Source of the DNA: CAYRVF01 sp964427535 | GTDB taxonomy: Bacteria; Chloroflexota; Ktedonobacteria; Ktedonobacterales; JADMIN01 | Length of the DNA: 30,908 bases | Direction of reading: 5' to 3' | Assembly (NCBI GenBank): GCA_964427535.1 | Contig: CAYRVF010000061.1 | Location: 1 to 30,908 of the forward strand | Shown: positions 15,675 to 23,887 of the stretch, in pieces | Position numbering within the stretch: the first letter of the stretch is position 1 | Layout: the number at the start of each line of letters is the position of its first letter | The notes under the pieces: model-generated | Told to the model about the DNA's origin: nothing | The model's input: the letters and a program-made list of their open reading frames with translations, nothing else | Databases searched by the model: none | Position numbers and translations under genes: made by a program

Positions 15675-16598
15675 ATGGAGTATGCACTGGAGACGGATTC
15701 CCTCGGTCGACGCTACGGCAGGCACTGGGCGCTACGCGGCTGCTCGTTCGCGATTCCGCCGGGGCGCGTCGCCGCGCTTGTCGGCCCCAACGGCGCGGGC
15801 AAGACGACGCTGCTGCACCTCTGCGTGGGGTTGCTCACGCCGACGGCGGGCACGGTGCGCGTGCTGGGCCGTCCACTTGAGAGGAACGCCGCCGGGGAGC
15901 TACCCATCATCGGCTTCCTCGCGCAAGATCATCCACTCTACAAAGGCTTCACTGTGGAGGAGACGCTCACGCTCGGCCGCAAGCTCAATCCTCGTTGGGA
16001 CGACGCCTCCGCCAGGGCACGTCTCGCGGGGCTGAACATCCCGCTGGAGAGCCGTGTCGGCACGCTCTCGGGCGGTCAGCAGGCGCAGGTGGCGCTGACC
16101 CTCGCCCTCGACAAGCGCCCCGAGCTGTTGCTGCTCGACGAGCCCCTCGCCAGTCTGGACCCACTGGCCCGGCGGTCGTTCCTGCGGACGCTCACCGGCG
16201 CGGCCAGCGCCAGCGGCATGACAGTCGTGCTCTCGTCCCATATTATCGGCGATCTGGAGCGCATCTGCGACTACCTGATCGTGCTCTCGTCGTCGCGGGT
16301 GCTGCTGGCTGGCGACACGCGCGATATTCTCGCGGCCCACCGCCAGATGAGCGTGCCGTCCTCCCAAGTGCCCGCCGTGGGGCGTGTGGCGACCGTTGTG
16401 GATGAGAGTGAGCATGACGGACTGTCGTCGCTGCTCGTGCGCGTCGAGGCGCCGCTTGAAGCTCATTCGTGGGCGAGTGAAGAGGCGACGCTGGAGGCGG
16501 TGGTGCTGGCCTATCTCGGGCAGGGTGAGGCGGTGAGCCGGGACGCGCTGCGCGTCGGAGCGCCCGCACTGGCAGGTGAACTGGAGGGAACGCGATGA
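15675..16598 (+). CDS. ABC transporter ATP-binding protein (ABC-2 exporter)
   Basis: The start is ATG 15675 behind AAGAAGGG. The 307-residue ATPase has Walker A GPNGAGKTT, a Q-loop in FLAQDHPLYKG, signature LSGGQQAQ, Walker B LLLLDEP, a D-loop and a switch His in LSSHIIGDLE. The C-terminal tail (about 230-307) is the usual variable extension of exporter ATPases of the CcmA/NatA type. The stop overlaps the start of the next gene by 4 bases (ATGA), so it is translationally coupled to the permease. It is divergent from a response-regulator operon, with direct-repeat operator boxes in between, so it is probably controlled by that system. The substrate is unknown; drug, peptide or lipid export is typical. 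Confidence 0.93.
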   Translation: MEYALETDSLGRRYGRHWALRGCSFAIPPGRVAALVGPNGAGKTTLLHLCVGLLTPTAGTVRVLGRPLERNAAGELPIIGFLAQDHPLYKGFTVEETLTLGRKLNPRWDDASARARLAGLNIPLESRVGTLSGGQQAQVALTLALDKRPELLLLDEPLASLDPLARRSFLRTLTGAASASGMTVVLSSHIIGDLERICDYLIVLSSSRVLLAGDTRDILAAHRQMSVPSSQVPAVGRVATVVDESEHDGLSSLLVRVEAPLEAHSWASEEATLEAVVLAYLGQGEAVSRDALRVGAPALAGELEGTR

Positions 16599-17563
16599 TC
16601 TGGCTGACATGGCGGCAACACCGCGGCGAAGCGTATGTCATCGGGGGCGTGCTGGCGGCGCTCGCGATCTTCTTGATCGTGTCGGGGCGCGCGATGGCTA
16701 CGACCTACGACCAGCTCGGCGTCGGCAGGTGCCTCGGCAGCACGGTTGGCTCGAACTGCTCGGATATCCTCGATGCGTTTCGCCAGCAATGGGGCTTTCT
16801 GCTGAGCGCGATGCAGTGGCTCAACTTCATTCCGGCGCTGATCGGCATTCTGGTGGGTGCGCCGCTCGTCGCACGCGAGCTAGAGCACGGCACGCACCGC
16901 ATGGTCTGGACGCAGAGTGTACCCCGTTTGCGCTGGCTCGCGGTGAAGCTGCTCGGCGTCTTCACGGGAACCCTATTGGCGTCGGTGATTCTGACGGCGC
17001 TGCTGACGTGGTGGCTGGGTCCGTTCGATACACTCGGCGGACGGTTCAATCCCGGCTCGTTCGACTTCGAGGGCGCCGTGCCGCTGGCATACATGGCGTT
17101 CGCGCTGGCGCTCGCGATCTGCGCTGGGACGATCATCAAGCGGTCGATTCCGGCAATGGCTGTCACGCTGGCGGGATTCCTGGCGCTGCGTCTGCCGGTC
17201 GAGTTTGCGCTGCGACCGAACTACCGTCCGCCGATCTCCGCGTTCACCGATCCGCTGGTCACGGGTCCGGCCGTGAGCCGTCAGGACTGGGTGCTCGACT
17301 CAGGTTTCGCCGACGCCCAGCACCACACCATCGCGTTCCGCCAAATACTCGACGTTTGCATGCCCTCCGGTGGTCCGCCGGATGGGACGACGAAGCTCTC
17401 GATCTTCCAGTGCGCGCACGCCCACGGCTTCATGTATTACGTGCTCTATCAGCCAGCCGATCGCTTCTGGCTCTTCCAGGGCATTGAGAGCGCGATTTTC
17501 GGAATCGCCGCCGCCGCGCTGCTCGGCGTCACGTTCTGGTGGGTGCGCTCGCGGCTGAGCTAG
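16595..17563 (+). CDS. ABC-2 type exporter permease subunit
   Basis: A 322-residue membrane protein. It begins with a short cytosolic WLTWRQHRGEA segment and TM1 (about 13-30). A long outer loop holding a CSDILDAF motif follows, then further hydrophobic segments around 78-92, 126-146, 167-185 and 190-205. A second periplasmic loop rich in polar and aromatic residues precedes a final TM near 297-318. The WLTWRQHR start and RELEHGTHRMVWTQSV segment are common in actinobacterial and Chloroflexota ABC-2 permeases coupled to a CcmA-like ATPase. It is the second gene of the operon, overlapping the ATPase gene by 4 bases. The transported substrate is not evident. Confidence 0.85.
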   Translation: MIWLTWRQHRGEAYVIGGVLAALAIFLIVSGRAMATTYDQLGVGRCLGSTVGSNCSDILDAFRQQWGFLLSAMQWLNFIPALIGILVGAPLVARELEHGTHRMVWTQSVPRLRWLAVKLLGVFTGTLLASVILTALLTWWLGPFDTLGGRFNPGSFDFEGAVPLAYMAFALALAICAGTIIKRSIPAMAVTLAGFLALRLPVEFALRPNYRPPISAFTDPLVTGPAVSRQDWVLDSGFADAQHHTIAFRQILDVCMPSGGPPDGTTKLSIFQCAHAHGFMYYVLYQPADRFWLFQGIESAIFGIAAAALLGVTFWWVRSRLS

Positions 17564-17568
17564 CGCCT

Positions 17569-17703
17569 GGCCCCCTCCCCCTACCCCTACCCCCCTCCCT
17601 CGGCTGACGCCGAGAGCGGGGGAAGCGGACAGCGCGAGCGCACGAAGAGCGCCCCACATACTGGCTCCCCTCTCCCACTGTCAGGTGGGGGAGGGGGCCG
17701 CCA
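17569..17703. repeat. Paired palindromes between the ABC permease and der
   Basis: Two hairpins lie between convergent genes. The first has CTCGGC/GCCGAG arms (17599-17604 and 17609-17614) around TGAC. The second has arms of about 15 bases (17663-17678 and 17685-17700) with one or two wobbles. The layout is like the doublets at 6231-6359 and 6789-6914 but diverged. It probably also ends transcription from both sides. Confidence 0.65.
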
Positions 17704-17707
17704 CGCC

Positions 17708-19219
17708 CTACCGTCCGCGGGTCGGGGTGCGCGGTGAGCGGCCGCTGGGACGACTGCCAGGCCGTCCGCCAGTGCGGCCTTTCGACGGACGGTGTCGCTT
17801 CTCGTCGGCGTTATCCGTCGTGCGCGCCCGGAATTGCAGCCTGATGGCCGTGCCCGCGAAGCCAAATGCCTCGCGAAGCTGGTTCTCAAGGTAGCGCTGA
17901 TAGGAGAAGTGCAGCAGTGTGGGGTCGTTGACGAAGAAGACGAAGGTCGGCGGCGCGACTTCGGCCTGGGTCGCGTAGTAGATGCGCATCGGCCTGCCCT
18001 GCACCACCGGAGGCCGATGCCGCTGAACGGCGGCGCGCACGACGTTATTTAGCTCTGCCGTGGGAATGCGCTGCTGCCGCATGTTGTAGATGCGCAGCGC
18101 CTCGTCGAGAATCGGCCCGACGTGATACTTGGTCTTGGCGGCGGCGAACACGATCGGCGCGTATGGTACGAACTTCAGGCGCTCGCGCACGATGTTCATA
18201 TATGTCTTGGCGTCGTATTCGTCGAGGGTGCCGAGGTCGGGCCGCTCCTGCGGGACCAGCGAGATGGGGATGTCAGGGTCGGCTAGCTCCTCCAGCGCGC
18301 GGCGGCGCTCGCGGACCAGATCCCACTTGTTGACGACGACGACGATGCCCTTCGCCGCCTCGTGGATGAAGCCCGCGATGTGCGTGTCCTGCGCGGTCAC
18401 GCCTTCCATCGCGTCGATCAAGAGTACGGCAACGTCGCAGCGGTCGATCGCGCGGTCGGCGCGTAGCACGCTGAACTTCTCGACGCCCTGGCTGATGTGC
18501 CCGCGCCGCCGGATGCCCGCCGTGTCGATCAGCAGCACTGGCTGGCCGTCGTGCTCGACCACCGTGTCGATGGCGTCGCGCGTCGTGCCCGGAATGTCGC
18601 TGACGATGACGCGGTCCTCGCCGAACAGCGCGTTGAGCAGCGACGACTTGCCGACGTTCGGCCGGCCGACGATGGCGATGCGAGGCATGCCTTCGGTCTC
18701 ATCCGGCACCAGTGTTTCTTCCACCGGCGGCAGATGCTCCACGACGGCGTCGAGCAGGTCGCCAGTGCCTGTGCCCGAGAGGCTCGTGACCGTGATCGGC
18801 TCACCCAGACCCAATGCGAAGAACTCGACGGCTTCCTGACGGCGCGCGGCGTTGTCGGCCTTGTTCGCGCATAGCACCACCGGCTTGGCCGACCGGCGTA
18901 GCATCTCGGCGACCTCCGCGTCGGCCTCGGTGATGCCGGCCTTGACGTCTACCACGAAGATGATGACGTCGGCCTCCTCGACGGCCAGCCCCACCTGCCC
19001 GGCGATGTTCTCGCTAAAGTCGCTCTCCCCACCGAACTCTAGCCCCCCAGTATCGATGAGGATGAACTCGCGGCCGTTCCACTCCCCATCACCGTAGATG
19101 CGGTCGCGTGTGGTGCCGGGAAGGTCCTCGACGATGGCGAGGCGCTCTCCAACCAGTCGGTTGAAGAGGGTAGACTTGCCAACGTTCGGGCGTCCGACGA
19201 TGGCGACAAGCGGCTTCAT
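17708..19219 (-). CDS. der: Ribosome biogenesis GTPase Der (EngA)
   Basis: A 503-residue tandem GTPase needed for 50S ribosomal subunit assembly. The first G domain has G1 GRPNVGKST (9-17), DTGG and NKAD (119-122). The second has GRPNVGKSS (185-193), DTAG and NKWD (297-300). A KH-like domain follows, with HRPPVVQGRPMRIYYATQ and FVNDPTLLHFSYQRYLENQLR. Compared with typical Der there is extra sequence after NKWD, about residues 305-335 (DPDIPISLVPQERPDLG region), and a basic, low-complexity tail after about 465. It is cytoplasmic and ribosome-associated. It stands alone here, not fused to cytidylate kinase as in many Actinobacteria. The ribosome site is a modest GGTGAG. Confidence 0.97.
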   Translation of the reverse strand: MKPLVAIVGRPNVGKSTLFNRLVGERLAIVEDLPGTTRDRIYGDGEWNGREFILIDTGGLEFGGESDFSENIAGQVGLAVEEADVIIFVVDVKAGITEADAEVAEMLRRSAKPVVLCANKADNAARRQEAVEFFALGLGEPITVTSLSGTGTGDLLDAVVEHLPPVEETLVPDETEGMPRIAIVGRPNVGKSSLLNALFGEDRVIVSDIPGTTRDAIDTVVEHDGQPVLLIDTAGIRRRGHISQGVEKFSVLRADRAIDRCDVAVLLIDAMEGVTAQDTHIAGFIHEAAKGIVVVVNKWDLVRERRRALEELADPDIPISLVPQERPDLGTLDEYDAKTYMNIVRERLKFVPYAPIVFAAAKTKYHVGPILDEALRIYNMRQQRIPTAELNNVVRAAVQRHRPPVVQGRPMRIYYATQAEVAPPTFVFFVNDPTLLHFSYQRYLENQLREAFGFAGTAIRLQFRARTTDNADEKRHRPSKGRTGGRPGSRPSGRSPRTPTRGR

Positions 19220-19417
19220 GGAGATAACTCACCAATTCTCTTACGGCCCGACCGACCGTCGAGACGCGAAACACATCAGGCAATGCCCGAATTGTATCAC
19301 GCCACGTGAGCCGCTGGAGAGCACGCACCGAGCCTCTGATATAGGAGCAGCGTGAGCCGCCTGCTCCACCCCACTCCGATTCGCCATCATGCGACGGAAA
19401 ACTCGCGACTCGAACGC

Positions 19418-19458
19418 TTGACAACGAATATCCGTATCAATATACTCGTCGTAGAGTA
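19418..19458 (+). promoter_or_regulatory. Near-consensus promoter with overlapping dyads upstream of padR
   Basis: TTGACA (19418-19423) and TATACT (19441-19446) are separated by 17 bases, which is the best sigma-70-type promoter in the window. Two small dyads overlap the -10: GTAT-CAAT-ATAC (19434-19445) and TACTC-N6-GAGTA (19443-19458). Both are plausible PadR operators for autoregulation. A second TTGACA (19463-19468) lacks a good -10. The remainder of the 300-base gap after der shows nothing else. Confidence 0.7.
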
Positions 19459-19520
19459 ATTGTTGACAAGTGAACGCATCCGGGTATCCGAAACCGGCTA
19501 TCAGGATAGAGGACGTGATC

Positions 19521-20183
19521 ATGACGAAGCGCAAGGTGAGTAATCCGCTCGCGCTGGCGGTGCTGGCATGTCTGACAGAGCGGCCGATGCATCCCTACGA
19601 GATGGCGACGACGCTGCGCGAGCGTGGCAAGGACCAGAGCATCAAGCTCAACTATGGCTCGCTCTACACCGTCGTCGAGGCGCTGCAGCAGAACGGGCTA
19701 ATCGTCGCGCAGGAGACCGAGCGTGAGGGACGGCGTCCTGAGCGCACCATCTACCGGCTGACCGATGCCGGCCGCATGGAGGCCATTGACTGGGTGAGCG
19801 AGCTGCTCAGCACGCCGGCCAAAGAGTTCACCCGTTTCGAGGCGGGGCTCTCGCTCGCCGGCGTGTTGCCGCCCGAAGACGTCGCCGCCCTCCTCAAGGA
19901 CCGATGCGACCGGCTGGAGATGGAGATCGCTCAGGAGCGCTCCCTCCTGCAGCTCGTCGGCCAGCGCGGCCTGCAGCGGGTGTTCCTCATCGAGAGCGAG
20001 TATCACCTGGCGATGCGCGAGGCGGAACTCGCCTGGACGCGCAAGCTTGTCGAAGAAATCGCCTCGGGCACATTGGGCGGCATCGACATGTGGGCCGCCT
20101 TCCACAACGCGAAAACTGACCAGGAGAGCGACGCAGCCTCGGCAAAAGGAGCGCACGAAGAGCACGAAGAGATCGAGAACTAA
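19521..20183 (+). CDS. PadR-family transcriptional regulator
   Basis: A 220-residue regulator starting at ATG 19521 with GAGG 8 bases upstream. The winged helix covers about residues 8-90 (NPLALAVLACLTERPMHPYEMATTLRERG, LNYGSLYTVVEALQQNGLI, EGRRPERTIYRLTDAG). A C-terminal dimerisation region of the Vir_act_alpha_C type follows, with a coiled helix around LKDRCDRLEMEIAQERSLLQLV. PadR proteins repress efflux or catabolic genes and are released by small aromatic or cationic compounds. It is first in a group with a split-barrel enzyme, a hydrolase and a DrrAB-type exporter. The tail is rich in Glu, Ala and Ser and looks disordered. The strong promoter in front carries dyads that could be its own operator. 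Confidence 0.93.
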   Translation: MTKRKVSNPLALAVLACLTERPMHPYEMATTLRERGKDQSIKLNYGSLYTVVEALQQNGLIVAQETEREGRRPERTIYRLTDAGRMEAIDWVSELLSTPAKEFTRFEAGLSLAGVLPPEDVAALLKDRCDRLEMEIAQERSLLQLVGQRGLQRVFLIESEYHLAMREAELAWTRKLVEEIASGTLGGIDMWAAFHNAKTDQESDAASAKGAHEEHEEIEN

Positions 20184-20343
20184 CCAGCGTCGCATGAAAG
20201 CTCGCCCGCTGTGTTCGGAAAGAACATATCCCTGGTGCGACGAGCTGCCAGTGTGGACATCGCGACATTTGGCATGACTACGCCTCCTATTGAGATATTC
20301 CTCCACACATGTCGGTGGTCCGCACACGAGGGAAAAGGAACCG

Positions 20344-20814
20344 ATGGAGAAAAACAACGCGCCGCATCAGGTGCAGACACTGCTCACACAATCTGGCCTG
20401 TCGCACACCGTCTTGCTGACGAGCTTTCGCCGCGCCGGTCAGGGCGTGGGTACGCCGGTCGGCATACGGTCCGCAGACGGCAAGTTGTATTTCATGACCC
20501 CCGCGTCTACGGGGAAGGTCAAACGCATCGCCCACAATCCCCATGTCACTCTGGCTCTTTGCACATTCAGGGGCAAAGCGCTAGGACCGGACATCGATGG
20601 TGTTGCACGCCGACTCGCCGGTGCGGAAGCCAAGCGGGCGCGAAAGGTGATCTGTGCTGGCTTTGCCGGGTGGGTCGTGAATGGCTTCTTCACACTACGG
20701 TATCCCGGAGACAAGACAGCAGTGTACGAAGTGGTAGTCCCACCAGCGCGGAACGTCGAGCAGGCGCGTGAAACGCCCCAAGTGAATGGAGAGTTCGCGG
20801 TGAACGCAAGGTAG
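20344..20814 (+). CDS. PPOX-class (flavin/F420) split-barrel oxidoreductase
   Basis: A 156-residue protein starting at ATG 20344, behind AAAGGAA. The split-barrel fold pattern is clear: a HTVLLTSFRRAGQGVGTPVGIRSADGKLYFMT strand set, then STGKVKRIAHNPHVTLALCTFRGKALGPDIDG. The GKVKRI-x-NPHVTLA motif is typical of F420-dependent PPOX-class reductases of the Rv1155/TIGR03666 kind, though FMN-binding relatives look alike. Mycofactocin makers often also carry F420, which fits. It lies 160 bases after padR and is probably under its control. Substrate is unknown. Confidence 0.82.
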   Translation: MEKNNAPHQVQTLLTQSGLSHTVLLTSFRRAGQGVGTPVGIRSADGKLYFMTPASTGKVKRIAHNPHVTLALCTFRGKALGPDIDGVARRLAGAEAKRARKVICAGFAGWVVNGFFTLRYPGDKTAVYEVVVPPARNVEQARETPQVNGEFAVNAR

Positions 20815-20883
20815 CCCACGGAGCACGAAAGCTCGGTCGCTCATCTCACGATTCGATATTCCACACGCATCAAAACGGACAAT

Positions 20884-20928
20884 GCGCCGCATAGCTCGCT
20901 CACAGATGAACATCATTCTCTGCGGCGC
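20884..20928 (+). other. Stem-loop in the gap before the hydrolase gene
   Basis: Perfect 8-base arms GCGCCGCA (20884-20891) and TGCGGCGC (20921-20928) flank a 29-base loop. It lies in the 203-base gap between the split-barrel gene and the hydrolase. No U-tract follows. It may end or moderate read-through, but nothing proves a role. Confidence 0.35.
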
Positions 20929-21017
20929 GGGCGCCTTGTACGCATGCGTGAGCGACCCCTTGCCTCGCACGAGTGTCGAAGTCTCACACATCGGCTCTCA
21001 AAAGGAGAGAATATCCC

Positions 21018-21929
21018 ATGGCGACGACCACCAGCGTCAACGCGCACTCGAACGCGATCTCGCGTGCGTCCTATACCACCGGCTTCGTTACCTCGCGTGA
21101 CGGCACTCGCATCGGCTACCGTCAGATCGGCCACGGCCCTGGCATCGTCGTGCTGCACGGCGCGATGGAGTCAGCCCAGAGCCATATGCAGCTTGCTGAG
21201 GCGCTGGCCGGCGCCTTCACCGTCTATCTGCCCGACCGCCGTGGCCGTGGACTGAGTGGCCCCTACGGGGACGGCTACGGTATCGAGAAAGAAGTCGAAG
21301 ACCTGGACGCCCTGCTCACCGCAACGGACACCCACAACGTGTTCGGCGTCAGCGCGGGTGGCCTCATCTGCTTGCATGCGGCGCTTACCTTGCCCGCCAT
21401 CTCCAAAGTCGCCCTCTACGAGCCTGCCCTGATCGTGAATCACTCCACTTCGACCGCGTTTCTGGCGCGCTACGACCGGGAGATCGCCCAGGGCAACGTC
21501 GCCGCGGCGCTCGTCACGGGCATGCTCGGAGCACGGATGGGTCCGCCGATGCTCAATTTCATGCCCCGCTGGCTACTCGAATCGGTCACGAGAAAGGCGA
21601 TGGCGCAAGAGGACGCGACGGCGACGCGCGACGACGTGACGATGCGGAAACTTGCGCCGACGCTGCACTACGACTTCCAGCTCGTCATCGAGATGGCCGA
21701 GACGCTAGATCGTTACCGGGCGGTGCCAGTCGAGGTCTTGTTGCTGAGCGGGAGTAAGAGCCCCGCGTACTTGAAGACCGCGGTGGATGCCCTCGCGAAG
21801 GTCTTGCCCCACGCGCGCCGCATCGAGTTCGCCGGACTCGATCATGGGGGCTCAAGCGATCGAAGCGCGACCAATCGTACTGGCCAACCCGACCGGGTGG
21901 CGAGCGAACTAGCCGGATTTTTCGCCTAG
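21018..21929 (+). CDS. Alpha/beta hydrolase (serine nucleophile)
   Basis: The 303-residue product begins at ATG 21018, 10 bases after GGAG (an AAAGGAGAG run). It has the lid-containing alpha/beta hydrolase layout: oxyanion HGAMES, the LPDRRGRGLSG segment after strand 4, nucleophile elbow GVSAGG with Ser112, and a late LDHGG His. The usual acid is not obvious; the SGSKSPAYLK segment occupies its place. This pattern matches a large family of actinobacterial and Chloroflexota hydrolases often found beside PadR or DrrAB genes. An esterase or a related activity is likely but the substrate is unknown. It is 35 bases before the ABC exporter and probably cotranscribed with it. Confidence 0.8.
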   Translation: MATTTSVNAHSNAISRASYTTGFVTSRDGTRIGYRQIGHGPGIVVLHGAMESAQSHMQLAEALAGAFTVYLPDRRGRGLSGPYGDGYGIEKEVEDLDALLTATDTHNVFGVSAGGLICLHAALTLPAISKVALYEPALIVNHSTSTAFLARYDREIAQGNVAAALVTGMLGARMGPPMLNFMPRWLLESVTRKAMAQEDATATRDDVTMRKLAPTLHYDFQLVIEMAETLDRYRAVPVEVLLLSGSKSPAYLKTAVDALAKVLPHARRIEFAGLDHGGSSDRSATNRTGQPDRVASELAGFFA

Positions 21930-21964
21930 CGTCTGTCGGCAGCTCTCGAAAGGTGGCAGAAACC

Positions 21965-22987
21965 ATGACTCTCCAGCAGGACTCGTCGCCTCACGCGACG
22001 GCGACAACCCTCTCGCGGCCAGCCGTCGTGGTGGAGGGCCTCACGAAGACCTATCCTGGCGACATTCAGGCGCTCAGGGGCGTCAGCTTCACGGTCGAGC
22101 CGGGGACAGTATTCGCGCTGCTCGGTCCGAATGGCGCGGGCAAATCCACCATCGTGAAGATCCTCACAACACTCTCGCGTCCGAATAGCGGGCGTGCGAG
22201 TATTGTCGGGCACGACGTCGTGCGCGAGCCTGAGCGCGTGCGTCGCGTGATCGGCGTCGTGGGGCAGAAGTCCGCGGTTGACCTGGAGGCGACCGCCGCC
22301 GAGAACCTGACGCTGCAGGGCCAGCTCTACGGCCTCTCCGGCGGCGAGTTGCGCGGTCGCGTCTCGGCTCTGCTCGAGCGCTTGGGCCTGGCAGCCGCGC
22401 GCACCCGCATCGCGCGCACGCTCTCGGGCGGCATGCAGCGCAAGCTCGACGTAGCGATGGGCCTGATCCACCAGCCGCGTGTGCTGTTTCTCGACGAGCC
22501 GACCACCGGCCTGGATCCCGAGGCGCGCGCGGACATGTGGCGCGAGATCGCCCGGCTGGCCCGCGAGGACGGACTGACCGTCGTGCTGACGACGCACTAC
22601 CTGGAGGAAGCCGATCATCTGGCGCGGCGTGTCGCCATTCTCGATCACGGCCAGATCGTCGTCGAAGGGACGCCCGACGGGCTGAAGTCCGAGCTGCGAG
22701 GCGACGCCATCCAGGTGGAGCTTGCCAGCATCATGCCGGAAGCCGACATCCGCGCCGCCCTTACCGGACTCGACGGCAGGCTCAGTGAGATCGTCCTCGA
22801 CGGACGTGTGCTGCGGGCGCGGGTGGATAGCGGCGCCAGTGCGCTGCCCGCCGTGCTCGCTGCGCTGGACACCGCCGGGATCCACGCATCCACCGCGACT
22901 GTCGCGCGCCCCTCTCTCGACGACGTGTATCTGCGCTACACGGGGCATGCCTACTCCGAGGACAACAACAAGGGGGACATCCGATGA
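21965..22987 (+). CDS. DrrA-type daunorubicin-resistance-like ABC ATPase
   Basis: A 340-residue ATPase. ATG 21965 is chosen; an upstream GTG at 21953 overlaps its own ribosome site. Walker A is GPNGAGKST, the Q-loop lies in VVGQKSAVDLEATA, the signature is LSGGMQRK, Walker B is VLFLDEPTTGLDP, and the switch His is in TTHYLEEAD. The C-terminal part (about 225-330) is the DUF4162-type extension that ends in LDDVYLRYTGH, a hallmark of DrrA-like drug-export ATPases. The stop overlaps the permease start by 4 bases (ATGA). It lies in a PadR-led gene group, so expression is probably induced by a drug-like compound. Confidence 0.95.
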   Translation: MTLQQDSSPHATATTLSRPAVVVEGLTKTYPGDIQALRGVSFTVEPGTVFALLGPNGAGKSTIVKILTTLSRPNSGRASIVGHDVVREPERVRRVIGVVGQKSAVDLEATAAENLTLQGQLYGLSGGELRGRVSALLERLGLAAARTRIARTLSGGMQRKLDVAMGLIHQPRVLFLDEPTTGLDPEARADMWREIARLAREDGLTVVLTTHYLEEADHLARRVAILDHGQIVVEGTPDGLKSELRGDAIQVELASIMPEADIRAALTGLDGRLSEIVLDGRVLRARVDSGASALPAVLAALDTAGIHASTATVARPSLDDVYLRYTGHAYSEDNNKGDIR

Positions 22988-23760
22988 CCACCGCGCTCGC
23001 CAACTCTGCCCACATCACCAGCCGCTATCTCCGTGCGTTTCTTCGCCAGCCCTACTATATCGTGGTCACTCTGGTGCAACCGGTGATCTGGCTACTGCTG
23101 TTCGGCCAGCTCTTCAAGCGCGTCGCGCAGCTCCCCGGCTTTACCGCCGGATCGTACATCGCCTTCCTCACGCCGGGCATCGTGGTCATGGCGGCGATGC
23201 TCTCCACAGGCTGGAGCGGCACGAGCTATGTCGTCGACATGGAGCGCGGCGTGATGGACCGTTTCCTCGTCTCACCGGTGCGACGTGGCGCGCTCATAAG
23301 CGGCGAGTTGGTCTACCAGGCTGGCATGGTGCTCTTGCAGTCGCTAATTATCCTGGGGCTAGGTTACCTTGCCGGAGCGCGCTTCGACGGCGGCATCGTC
23401 GGCATCGTCATCCTGCTCGTGTGCACGATGCTGCTCGGCACGGCATTCGCCGCGTTGTCCAACGCGCTCGCCCTTCTCCTGCGCAAACAGGAGTCGGTGA
23501 TCGCCGTGAACGTTACTCTGGTGCTGCCGCTCGCGTTCCTGTCGTCTATCTTCTTGCCGGTAGCCCTCATGCCAGACTGGATGCAGGAGTTCGCCAAGTT
23601 CAATCCCGTCAACTGGGCCGTCGAAGCGGGCCGTCAGACCCTGAGCACCAGCATCGACTGGTCGCTGGTGGGCATACACGTGGCCGAGCTGGTGGCGCTG
23701 GCGCTCGTCTGTGGCTGGCTCTCGACGCGTGCCTTCCGCGCGTATCAGCGCTCGGTATAA
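22984..23760 (+). CDS. DrrB-type ABC-2 exporter permease
   Basis: A 258-residue inner-membrane permease with six hydrophobic segments (about 24-42, 58-78, 105-125, 137-160, 170-190 and 228-250). It carries the family hallmarks LVQPVIWLLLFGQLF, the FLTPGIVVMAAM segment, DMERGVMDRFLVSPV and the ABC-2 signature-like PLAFLSSIFLPVALMPDWMQEFAKFNPVNW region. It pairs with the preceding DrrA-like ATPase, which it overlaps by 4 bases. Export of a hydrophobic drug or a lipid is the family role; substrate unknown. A hairpin terminator follows. Confidence 0.93.
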   Translation: MTTALANSAHITSRYLRAFLRQPYYIVVTLVQPVIWLLLFGQLFKRVAQLPGFTAGSYIAFLTPGIVVMAAMLSTGWSGTSYVVDMERGVMDRFLVSPVRRGALISGELVYQAGMVLLQSLIILGLGYLAGARFDGGIVGIVILLVCTMLLGTAFAALSNALALLLRKQESVIAVNVTLVLPLAFLSSIFLPVALMPDWMQEFAKFNPVNWAVEAGRQTLSTSIDWSLVGIHVAELVALALVCGWLSTRAFRAYQRSV

Positions 23761-23814
23761 TCCTACCGTTTCACGACGGCCGGGTACCGGATGATTCTGG
23801 CGCATATAAGCGAT

Positions 23815-23858
23815 CCCGGCTGTCCCGGCACTCTCACGAGGGTACTGGGATAGCCGGG
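23815..23858. terminator. Hairpin terminator between convergent genes
   Basis: 14-base arms at 23815-23828 and 23845-23858, pairing at 12 of 14 positions, flank a 16-base loop. It sits between the DrrB-like gene and the leftward membrane-protein gene, so it can work for both strands. No clear T-tract is seen on either side. Confidence 0.55.
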
Positions 23859-23887
23859 GTCGTTCGCGAGCAGCAGAAGGCGCTGGC

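Noticed and set aside
21926..22948. A 340-codon minus-strand frame opposite the DrrA-like ATPase
   Set aside because: The opposite strand encodes an ATPase with all motifs; the antisense product shows only low-complexity sequence.
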